NCBI GenBank assembly: GCA_002421565.1
Contig: DIKC01000174.1
Coordinates: forward strand, 9,691 to 29,561
DNA: 19,871 nucleotides
Origin: Desulfobulbaceae bacterium UBA5628
Lineage (GTDB): Bacteria; Desulfobacterota; Desulfobulbia; Desulfobulbales; Desulfurivibrionaceae
Direction of reading: 5' to 3'
Shown: positions 1 through 6,254 of the stretch, piece after piece
How the letters are laid out: each line of letters opens with the position of its first letter
Numbering within the stretch: the stretch's first letter is position 1
Notes under the pieces: model-generated
Databases searched by the model: none
Told to the model about the DNA's origin: nothing
Seen by the model: only the letters and a program-made list of their open reading frames with translations
Translations under genes and position numbers: made by a program

Positions 1-764
1 AAAACGAAATCGCCCAGAGCGAAGGGGCCACCGGCAAGCCCTTTGCCAAGGTCTGGCTCCACCACGGTTTTGTCACCATCAAGGACGAAAAGATGTCCAA
101 GTCCCTGGGCAACTTCCTTACCATCCGCGAGGTGCTGGAGCGTTATTCGGCCGAGGCCCTGCGCCTGTTTGTCTTTTCCACCCACTATCGCAACCCGCTT
201 GATTATTCCGAAAGTGCGATGAAGGACAACGCGGCGGCCCTGACCCGCCTCTATGCTTGCCTGGCCGAGGTGGCGGCCCTGCCCGAGGACGGCGATCCGG
301 CGGCGACCCCGCTGATTGCCGCCAAGGATCGCCGCAAGCTGGAGGAAATGGTGGCGCGTTTCGAGCAGGCGATGGATAATGATTTTAATACCGCCCTGGG
401 GCTGGCCCAGCTTTTCGAGGCAGCCAGGATCATCAACAAGATCCGGCCTACCCTGCCCGCCTCCCCGGCTCCGGCCGATCTTGCATTGTTGCGCCGGAGC
501 GCCGCAAGCATCCGGGAACTGGGCGGGATCATGGGGCTGCTGGGGGACGATCCGGCCGCCCATCTCCAGGCCCGGCGGGAGGCCCTGCTGGCCGATCTGG
601 CGATCGGGCGGGCGGAAATCGAGGCATTGATCGAACAACGCAATCAGGCCCGGGCCGCCAATGATTGGCTGGCCGCCGACCGGATTCGCGACCAGTTGTT
701 GGCCCAGAAGGTGGAATTAAAGGATTCGGCGGAAGGCACGACCTGGGATGTCAAAATGATGTAA
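1..764 (+). CDS. cysS: Cysteinyl-tRNA synthetase, C-terminal part (5' end outside window)
   Basis: Class I aminoacyl-tRNA synthetase that charges tRNA-Cys with cysteine in the cytosol. The frame is already open at base 3 and reads NEIAQSEGATGKPFAKVWLHHG, the conserved stretch ahead of the catalytic KMSKS loop, which appears as DEKMSKSLGNF near bases 84-116. The remaining roughly 215 residues are the helical DALR-type anticodon-binding domain and the basic C-terminal tail typical of CysS. About 253 residues are visible, roughly half of the usual 460-500. The HIGH motif and zinc ligands must lie upstream of the window. The ATG at 93 is the Met of KMSKS and not a real start. Stop TAA is at 762-764, and a MEMO-family gene follows after 21 bp in the same direction, so they may be co-transcribed. 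Identification is secure. Confidence 0.96.
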   Translation, partial: NEIAQSEGATGKPFAKVWLHHGFVTIKDEKMSKSLGNFLTIREVLERYSAEALRLFVFSTHYRNPLDYSESAMKDNAAALTRLYACLAEVAALPEDGDPAATPLIAAKDRRKLEEMVARFEQAMDNDFNTALGLAQLFEAARIINKIRPTLPASPAPADLALLRRSAASIRELGGIMGLLGDDPAAHLQARREALLADLAIGRAEIEALIEQRNQARAANDWLAADRIRDQLLAQKVELKDSAEGTTWDVKMM

Positions 765-785
765 TCCTCTGCGGGAGGGCGCATT

Positions 786-1598
786 ATGCTGAGAATGCCG
801 GCGGTAGCTGACCAATTCTATCCGGGAGAACCGGAAACCCTGCGCCGTTTGCTGCATAAGCTGATTCCGGCCGGGCCGGCGCCGGCCGCCAAGGCGCTGG
901 TCATGCCCCATGCCGGTTATGTCTATTCCGGCGGAGTGGCGGGCGAGACCGTCAGCCGGGCCGCGATCCCGGAAGCGGTGATAATTCTCGGCCCCAATCA
1001 TCACGGGCTGGGGGCGGAGGCGGCAATCATGGCCCAAGGCTCCTGGCTCATGCCCTTGGGCGAGGTACCGATCAACGCCGATCTCGCCCGCCTGCTGCTG
1101 GCCCATTGCCCGGTTGCTACCGACGACCCGGCCGCCCATCGCCGGGAACATTCCCTGGAGGTGCAGGTTCCCTTCCTCCAGATGCGCCAGCCCAAGTTAG
1201 AGATCGTGCCCCTGGTGCTCTCCCATCTTGCCCTGCCCCAATGCCTGGAAATCGGCCGGGGAATCGCCGCCGCCATCCGGGAATACGCCAATACTTACGC
1301 CCGGCCGGCGCTGCTGGTGGCGAGTACCGACATGACCCACTACCAGAGCCGCCAACAGGCCACGGCCCAGGATCGCCTGGCCATCGAACGGGTGCTGGCC
1401 CTGGACCCGGAAGGCCTCTATCATACGGTGCGGGAACACCGGATCAGCATGTGCGGATTCATCCCCACCGTGATAACCCTGGCCGCCACCCTGGCCCTGG
1501 GGAGTGCCCGGGCGGAACTGGTCCGCTACACCGATTCCGGCGAGGCCAGCGGCGACACCAGCCAGGTGGTGGGCTACGCCGGTTTCGTGATCGACTGA
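786..1598 (+). CDS. amrB: MEMO family protein (AmmeMemoRadiSam system protein B)
   Basis: A 270-residue protein of the MEMO1 family, full length for the group. The family resembles LigB-type non-haem iron dioxygenases, and its bacterial members are usually paired with AMMECR1 and radical-SAM partners; the biochemical role is unsettled. Visible motifs are MPHAGYVYSG (His42), ILGPNHHG (His72/73), EHSLEVQVPFL (His122), STDMTHY (Asp182, His185) and CGFIPTV (Cys223). His72, His185 and Cys223 fit the metal-ligand pattern described for human MEMO1. The start has a strong Shine-Dalgarno, GGGAGGG at 773-779, six bases before the ATG. It lies 21 bp after cysS and ahead of the tRNA-Gln gene. No AMMECR1 or radical-SAM gene is in the window, so partners, if any, are elsewhere. 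Family assignment is firm and function unknown. Confidence 0.92.
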   Translation: MLRMPAVADQFYPGEPETLRRLLHKLIPAGPAPAAKALVMPHAGYVYSGGVAGETVSRAAIPEAVIILGPNHHGLGAEAAIMAQGSWLMPLGEVPINADLARLLLAHCPVATDDPAAHRREHSLEVQVPFLQMRQPKLEIVPLVLSHLALPQCLEIGRGIAAAIREYANTYARPALLVASTDMTHYQSRQQATAQDRLAIERVLALDPEGLYHTVREHRISMCGFIPTVITLAATLALGSARAELVRYTDSGEASGDTSQVVGYAGFVID

Positions 1599-1624
1599 AA
1601 GGGCATCGGGCCGTATCTTTCCGC

Positions 1625-1653
1625 TTGACATCGGCGGCCTGGTTTTCTATCTT
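1625..1653 (+). promoter_or_regulatory. Sigma70-type promoter of the tRNA-Gln gene
   Basis: A perfect -35 box TTGACA (1625-1630) is followed after 17 bp by TATCTT (1648-1653), four of six matches to the -10 consensus. The predicted transcription start near 1660 leaves a leader of about 19 nt before the mature tRNA 5' end at 1679, a usual arrangement for a tRNA processed by RNase P. The promoter starts 26 bp after the MEMO stop codon. Inferred from consensus and position only. Confidence 0.65.
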
Positions 1654-1678
1654 GCCCGGCACTGCTGCCATTATGCAC

Positions 1679-1752
1679 TGGGGGATCGTCTAACGGTAGG
1701 ACTGCAGACTCTGACTCTGCCTGTCGGGGTTCGAATCCCTGTCCCCCAGCCA
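1679..1752 (+). tRNA. tRNA-Gln (anticodon CUG)
   Basis: A complete cloverleaf can be drawn by hand. The acceptor stem is TGGGGGA (1679-1685) with TCCCCCA (1742-1748). The D-arm has stem GTC/GAC around TAACGGTAG. The anticodon stem GCAGA/TCTGC encloses loop CTCTGAC, giving anticodon CTG, which reads CAG (Gln). A short variable loop CTGT follows. The T-arm is CGGGG-TTCGAAT-CCCTG, with one G-T wobble. The discriminator G1749 and the CCA end (1750-1752) are genome-encoded. Length is 74 nt including CCA. It has its own promoter and terminator and appears monocistronic. Translating either strand here gives typical false proteins, which were discarded. Confidence 0.95.
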
Positions 1753-1765
1753 AAAAAATAAACGA

Positions 1766-1793
1766 GGCTACGGTTAACGCCGTAGCCTTTTTT
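1766..1793. terminator. Intrinsic terminator, probably bidirectional
   Basis: A perfect 8-bp stem, GGCTACGG (1766-1773) with CCGTAGCC (1780-1787), encloses a 6-nt loop and is followed on the + strand by six Ts (1788-1793), ending the tRNA-Gln transcript. On the minus strand the same hairpin is followed after a few bases by a T-rich run (complement of the A-run at 1752-1762). It could therefore also end the long minus-strand operon, whose last stop codon is at 1849. The plus-strand function is well supported; the minus-strand function is inferred. Confidence 0.8.
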
Positions 1794-1848
1794 GTTGAAT
1801 CCAGAACTGACACCAGTTCTTTCTGAATTTGTAAGGAACTCCGCAGGA

Positions 1849-3804
1849 TCAGAGCACGGTGGGGGCGATTTTAGCCTGCCCCTCAACCTGATTGAATCTG
1901 ACCGCCAGCATGGTGACGTCGTCGGACTGCGGGGCGCCGTTGGCGTGTTTTACCACCTCAGCGCGAACCGTATGGATGAGTTCGCTCAAGCTGGCTTGGG
2001 GATCGCCTTGCAGGGTGGCCAGTAGTCTTTGTTCTCCAAACAGTGCTGATTCCTGGTTCTTTGCCTCGGTAACGCCGTCGGTGTAGAGAAAAAACACGTC
2101 GCCCGGACGCATGGTTATTTTCTCGTTTTCGTATGTAGATCCCGGCATGGGGCCGAGGACAAAACCGGCCTTGATGGTCAGGTACTCGAAACCCTGGCCT
2201 TTGCTGGCCAAGAGCGGCGAGTTGTGGCCGGCGTTGGCGTAATGAACCTCGCCGTTTCTGGTGTCGAGAATGGCAAAGAATACCGTAACGAACATGCAGC
2301 TTTCGTTATCCGCCGCCAGGATTTCGTTGACGCGGGTCAGTATTTCGGCCGGTGTTCCCAAGCGTTGCGCCTCGGTCTTGAGCAGGGTTTTAGCTACCAT
2401 CATGTACAATGCCGCCGGCACACCCTTGTCTGAAACATCCGCAATCAGAAAGCAAAGGCGGTGTTGGTCGATAAAGAAAAAATCAAAAAAATCACCCCCT
2501 ACTTCCTTGGCAGGATCCATGCTGGCATGAATGGAAAATTCGACCCGGTCGGGAAAAGGCGGGAATATCCGGGGTAGCAGGCTGGTCTGGATGTCGGTAG
2601 CCACCTTTAATTCGCTCTGGATACGCTCTTTGGCGGCCGTGGTTTCGGTCAGATCGTGAATGTATTGCAGCAGCGAGACTTTCATCTCCTGAAAATCACG
2701 GGTGAGAACCCCCACCTCATCGTCGGAATTAACCGTCGGCAGTTCAAGATCAAAATTTCCCTTGGCCAAAGCATTGGTGGCCTTTACCAGATGGCAAAGC
2801 GGCCTGGTAATGGAGCGGGCCATAATCACTACCGCGATGGTCAAGAGCATAACACCGGCAAGGCCCATGCCGGACATCGCCAGGCTCATCTGATTCAACT
2901 CGGCGAATAACTCCGCCTCCGGAAAAGTGACCGCCAGGGTCCAGCCGGTCGATCCGAGGGGCGCATAGTACACCCAACTGCGCCCCCCCGGCATGTTGGC
3001 GTACAGGGTAAAATCACTTTCACCCCTGATCATTTTACGGCCGAGCTCACGTAATTCCTGATCATTGTATTCTTCGGCGATGCTGAAAATGTTTTCGTTG
3101 AGAATCAAGTCCTGTTGGGGATGGGCGATAATCATCCCATTACGGGAAATAATGGCGGCATAGCCGCTTTTGAGCACCTTGACGGAAGAGACCAGTTCGA
3201 TCAGATATCTGATATCAACGTCCGAGGCCACAATCCCGCCCACCCTGCGAGCTGCCCCTTCGCCCATATAGAAAGGAACGGTGTAGGTCGCCATCAGGGC
3301 TTCCTCTCCCCCGTCGTCAAAATAGGGCTCACTCCAATCCGCTTTTTCCGTCTCCCGGGCAATCTGATACCAGTCTTTTAGCAGATAGTTATAGGACTGA
3401 TCCGACTCAATAAAACGAATTTCGCCATTTTCTCGATAGAAATAGGGATCATAAAAGCGGAGAGATTTTTTGAAAGCATACGGTTCAAAGGCGATGACCG
3501 TGCCGTAGATTTCGGGATTGTTGACCAACGTGCCGCGCATCAGCGCCAGTAACTCTGATTCGGAGTATTCAGCCACTTCCAGTGTCCGGGCCAGGCCCTC
3601 CGTAACCTTGCCGATCGCGGCCAGCTCGGTTTCCACCCGGTGGACCAGGGAAAAAGCGAGATTGCGCGCCTCGCCCTCCAGCCCCTTTTCCAGGAGCAGA
3701 CTGGAACGATAGTAATTGTAGCCGATCAGCACCGTGAAAATGAGGGCGCTGGACAAGGTAAAGACCAGAATGAGTTTTAAGGTAATACTTTTATTCCACG
3801 GCAT
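1849..3804 (-). CDS. Membrane PP2C (SpoIIE/RsbU-type) serine phosphatase with Cache sensor and HAMP domains
   Basis: A 651-residue inner-membrane phosphatase expected to dephosphorylate phosphoserine on STAS anti-sigma antagonists, the activating step of partner switching. Order of domains: TM helix 9-31; a large extracytoplasmic dCache-like region about 35-305; TM helix about 308-330; HAMP about 331-384, starting SITRPL; then the SpoIIE phosphatase about 405-640. Catalytic metal-site motifs are present: GGDFFD (Asp438), ADVSDKG (Asp456), GHN (526-528), YTDGVTE (Asp576) and SDDVTML (Asp628/629). I chose the ATG at 3804, which has GGAGAA about seven bases upstream. A start at 3855 would add 17 residues with no family character and lies deep in the upstream gene. 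The start overlaps that gene's stop by 14 bp, suggesting translational coupling to the periplasmic binding protein. Probable substrates are the two STAS proteins of this cluster. Confidence 0.93.
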   Translation of the reverse strand: MPWNKSITLKLILVFTLSSALIFTVLIGYNYYRSSLLLEKGLEGEARNLAFSLVHRVETELAAIGKVTEGLARTLEVAEYSESELLALMRGTLVNNPEIYGTVIAFEPYAFKKSLRFYDPYFYRENGEIRFIESDQSYNYLLKDWYQIARETEKADWSEPYFDDGGEEALMATYTVPFYMGEGAARRVGGIVASDVDIRYLIELVSSVKVLKSGYAAIISRNGMIIAHPQQDLILNENIFSIAEEYNDQELRELGRKMIRGESDFTLYANMPGGRSWVYYAPLGSTGWTLAVTFPEAELFAELNQMSLAMSGMGLAGVMLLTIAVVIMARSITRPLCHLVKATNALAKGNFDLELPTVNSDDEVGVLTRDFQEMKVSLLQYIHDLTETTAAKERIQSELKVATDIQTSLLPRIFPPFPDRVEFSIHASMDPAKEVGGDFFDFFFIDQHRLCFLIADVSDKGVPAALYMMVAKTLLKTEAQRLGTPAEILTRVNEILAADNESCMFVTVFFAILDTRNGEVHYANAGHNSPLLASKGQGFEYLTIKAGFVLGPMPGSTYENEKITMRPGDVFFLYTDGVTEAKNQESALFGEQRLLATLQGDPQASLSELIHTVRAEVVKHANGAPQSDDVTMLAVRFNQVEGQAKIAPTVL

Positions 3805-4816
3805 CGGTTTCTCCGACAAAGACCTGATAAGGAGGAACCACTGGCAACAAACCATGCTTCCGTAGCACTTCCCCTACCGCCTCATAATCGCTTTGCGCGA
3901 GCCGGCCGAAGGAGCGGGGAGAATTTTTGTGCTTGATCAACTCTTCCATCCGCGCAAGCATCCAGCGCTGATGGATACGGTTGGCCGGCACCTTGGCCTC
4001 GCGCATATATTTAAGCACAATATCGATGGCTTCGTCGGGATGGGTAAAGGCGTAGTCCCAGCCTTCCAATGAGGCGCGGACAAAGGCGGCGACAAGTTCC
4101 GGGTCTTGCCGCAGGGTTTCCGCAAGGGTATAAAGGCCATCCTCGGGAAGATCGACCCCATAATCATGGAGCGCAAAGACATTCAACTCATCTGAGTCAA
4201 GTCCTGAAAGCATGAGAGTGTGGTACTCATTGTACCACATGGCCGATACCACCTCGACCCCGCCCCGCAAAAAGAGGTTTACGGTGTAGGACTGGGGTAT
4301 CTCCTTGACTTGTAGATGATAATTATTGAGAAAAATCCGGGCCGGTATTCCCAATACTCCCTCCCAGACACCCACCTTGCGACCGGCCAAGTCAGCCGGG
4401 GTTCTGATCCCGCTACTCTTTCTTGCCACCAGCATCGTTGATGACCGCTGAACCAGTTGCGCCACGTTGATGAGCTTGCCTCCCCCGGCCCGTTGCTGAA
4501 GAGCGTCGACCAGCCAGAGTACGGCGAAGTCGGCCTCGCCTTTTTGCAGGGATTCGACCGGTGAACGCTCTGGGCCGCCAGAAATGATCGTCATCTCCAG
4601 GCCATGCCGGGCATAGAGTCCCTTGTCCAAGGCTACATAATATCCGGCGAATTGGGCCTGAGGACTCCACAGCGGAAAGAGCGAGGCTTTTTTCAGCACG
4701 TTTTCGTCGGCATAAGCCGACCCGGAAAAAATGAGTCCGATGACTCCCAAGAACAACGCCAGGAGCCACGCTCCTGACCATTGTCTTGCCGTATGCTTCC
4801 TTGATATTGTTGGCAT
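3791..4816 (-). CDS. Periplasmic NMT1/THI5-SsuA-type substrate-binding protein
   Basis: A 341-residue secreted solute-binding protein of the NMT1/THI5/SsuA fold, whose relatives bind thiamine precursors, aliphatic sulfonates or nitrate for ABC transporters. A clear signal peptide is present: basic start, hydrophobic core at about 16-32, and cleavage probably after SAYA (residue 36). The mature start, with PLWSPQAQFAGYYVALDKG, is the hallmark N-terminal signature, followed by GEADFAV and a TPADLAGRKVGVWEG segment. The ATG at 4816 has GGGAG about four bases upstream and gives the signal peptide directly. A longer frame to 5122 runs into the nitroreductase gene and was rejected. No permease or ATPase gene is adjacent; instead it overlaps the Cache-phosphatase gene by 14 bp. 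It may therefore act as a ligand-presenting sensor subunit rather than a transporter part (inference). Ligand unknown. Confidence 0.88.
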   Translation of the reverse strand: MPTISRKHTARQWSGAWLLALFLGVIGLIFSGSAYADENVLKKASLFPLWSPQAQFAGYYVALDKGLYARHGLEMTIISGGPERSPVESLQKGEADFAVLWLVDALQQRAGGGKLINVAQLVQRSSTMLVARKSSGIRTPADLAGRKVGVWEGVLGIPARIFLNNYHLQVKEIPQSYTVNLFLRGGVEVVSAMWYNEYHTLMLSGLDSDELNVFALHDYGVDLPEDGLYTLAETLRQDPELVAAFVRASLEGWDYAFTHPDEAIDIVLKYMREAKVPANRIHQRWMLARMEELIKHKNSPRSFGRLAQSDYEAVGEVLRKHGLLPVVPPYQVFVGETDAVE

Positions 4817-4839
4817 TGACTCCCTCGAATATTCCCGGT

Positions 4840-5355
4840 TCACCACCGGTTCAGATGAATCCGTTCCCGCTGGAACCGATCCGCCGGTAAGGGCCTGGGG
4901 CCGTCTGGATAGCCGACAACCACCAGGGCAAGCGGCAGAACTTCTGCGGGAAGATCGCAAATCTCGCTCAAGGCCCGCATCCGATCCTTTTCTGGAAAAA
5001 TACCTGTCCAAACCGCTCCCAAACCAAGGGCATGGGCGGCCAGCAGCAGGTTTTGGGTGGCGCAGGAGCAGTCGAGTACCCAATAATTGCCCGGGACCTT
5101 CTCTCGCTGCCGATTGCCGCATACGAGAATGGCCAGGGGAGCGGTCGCCAGCATCCCGGCGTAAGGATGAACCTGCATAATCCGTTCAAAGGAATCCTTG
5201 CGGTCGATCAGCACGAATTCCCAGGGCTGCTCGTTCATGGCCGAGGGAGCGGCCATTGCCGCCTGCAGCATGGTTTCTATCTTCCGCGGTTCAATTTCTC
5301 GCGCCTGAAAACGACGCACACTCCGGCGGCCAAAAATCGCCTGTAATGCCTCCAT
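4840..5355 (-). CDS. Nitroreductase family flavoprotein
   Basis: A 171-residue protein of the FMN-dependent nitroreductase superfamily, cytosolic, and at the short end of the family. Seen: the N-terminal FMN-phosphate motif RRSVRRF (residues 10-16), AAPSAMNEQPWEFVLI (about 36-50), CATQNLLLAAHALGLGAVWTG (about 98-118) and the terminal VVVGYP segment. Family members reduce nitro groups, quinones or flavins with NAD(P)H; the substrate here cannot be read. The start at 5355 has AAAGGAGA about eight bases upstream, better placed than the in-frame ATG at 5409, which would extend into the neighbouring kinase gene. It lies 40 bp after the anti-sigma kinase and 23 bp before the binding-protein gene. 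A redox enzyme inside a partner-switching set is unexpected. Confidence 0.9.
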   Translation of the reverse strand: MEALQAIFGRRSVRRFQAREIEPRKIETMLQAAMAAPSAMNEQPWEFVLIDRKDSFERIMQVHPYAGMLATAPLAILVCGNRQREKVPGNYWVLDCSCATQNLLLAAHALGLGAVWTGIFPEKDRMRALSEICDLPAEVLPLALVVVGYPDGPRPLPADRFQRERIHLNRW

Positions 5356-5395
5356 CCCTGGTTCTCCTTTGTTCGGGGCAGCCCACAGAGAACGA

Positions 5396-5911
5396 TCAGT
5401 TACCGCCATTGCCAGGCAACCGCCGTTTCATGGTAAAAATATTACGGTTACGGTTGCCGCTGCGCTCGTAAGCGAATTTATCGACCCCCTTAAGCACCAA
5501 ATATATCCCCAGCCCCCCGATAGGGCGCTCCTCCAATGGTCTGGCCAGGTCTTCCTCGGTGGGGAGCTTTTTGGCAAGCGGGTCGAAAGGAGTCCCGGAA
5601 TCCTCGACCGCAATGGTTATTTCCCCATCGTTCAGTTTTCCCTGAACCAGAATATCGCCGGTCAGGCCGGCCTCTTCATAACCGTGAACGATGATGTTGG
5701 TGGCAATCTCATCAACCGCCAGCCGTAGATTATAGGCCGCCTGCCTGTCCAAACCCGCTTTTTCGGACGCATCCTTGACGTATTGCCCCAGTCGGCTCAG
5801 GGCGTCGAGAGTCGCCGGCAGAATCACCGGCGCTATCTCCATCTCCATCTGCCCCGCTGGACTGTTGGGCGGACGTGGCTCAGGAGCCCCTGCGCCCTTA
5901 GTCGTCGCCAT
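5396..5911 (-). CDS. RsbW/SpoIIAB-like serine kinase / anti-sigma factor (HATPase_c_2)
   Basis: A 171-residue cytosolic GHKL-fold ATPase of the anti-sigma kinase type. In known systems it binds and inhibits a sigma factor, or another output protein, and phosphorylates the STAS antagonist. The first 20 or so residues are Pro/Ala-rich and look disordered; the domain starts near residue 25. ATP-binding motifs: N-box LAVDEIATNIIVHGY (Glu68, Asn72), EDSGTPFDP (Asp104) and GGLGIYLV (132-139). The ATG at 5911 has AGGA six bases upstream and overlaps the end of the STAS gene by 14 bp, the coupled antagonist-kinase arrangement seen in spoIIAA-spoIIAB and rsbV-rsbW. An internal ATG at 5848 would drop only the variable tail. 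No sigma factor gene follows, so the binding target is unknown. Confidence 0.92.
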   Translation of the reverse strand: MATTKGAGAPEPRPPNSPAGQMEMEIAPVILPATLDALSRLGQYVKDASEKAGLDRQAAYNLRLAVDEIATNIIVHGYEEAGLTGDILVQGKLNDGEITIAVEDSGTPFDPLAKKLPTEEDLARPLEERPIGGLGIYLVLKGVDKFAYERSGNRNRNIFTMKRRLPGNGGN

Positions 5912-6221
5912 AGGTATCCTGAAGATAGACGCTATGATGAAAGCCGCTCATCTCCAGGGTGGCAAGTACCGGCCCCTGGCTGCCGATGACATAAATATCA
6001 ACATTAATCCCCATCTTCTGCTTGGCAAAGATCAGCACCCGCAGGCCGGCGCTGGCGAGAAACTCCAGTTCATTGAAATACAGCACCAGCCGCCGGGGCT
6101 TTTCGGCGGCGGCCTGTTCGATGGTTTCCTTGAACTGGCCGGCTACGCTGGCGTCGAGTTCCCCCTTTAGGGTTACCTTGGCTACTCCGTCCACTACGGC
6201 AAGTTGGGCGCTGAAAGGCAT
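5898..6221 (-). CDS. STAS-domain anti-sigma factor antagonist (SpoIIAA/RsbV-like), copy 2
   Basis: A 107-residue single STAS domain, the usual size for SpoIIAA/RsbV proteins. The signature region NELEFLASAGLRVL places the phosphorylatable serine at Ser57, so it should be competent for kinase/phosphatase cycling. The start at 6221 has AAAGGAG about eight bases upstream. It overlaps the kinase gene by 14 bp and lies 33 bp after glgX. It is probably the direct partner of the adjacent kinase (from coupling) and a substrate of the SpoIIE phosphatase at the operon end. A second STAS gene sits on the other side of glgX and differs clearly in sequence, so this is not a recent tandem duplicate. Confidence 0.93.
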   Translation of the reverse strand: MPFSAQLAVVDGVAKVTLKGELDASVAGQFKETIEQAAAEKPRRLVLYFNELEFLASAGLRVLIFAKQKMGINVDIYVIGSQGPVLATLEMSGFHHSVYLQDTYGDD

Positions 6222-6254
6222 CTTGCGGCTCCTTTTTGGGCCGAGGTTTCGGGG

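Noticed and set aside
1574..1886. Two minus-strand open frames of 71-79 codons across the tRNA region
   Set aside because: Their peptides (GGQGFEPRQAESES and GIRTPTGRVRV types) are well-known false products of translating antisense to a tRNA gene.
3805..3855. N-terminal extension of the SpoIIE phosphatase to an upstream ATG
   Set aside because: The ATG at 3804 has a better ribosome-binding site and starts directly before the first membrane helix; the extension has no conserved character.
4817..5122. N-terminal extension of the periplasmic binding protein
   Set aside because: It would run through the nitroreductase coding region and bury the signal peptide; the ATG at 4816 has a good Shine-Dalgarno.
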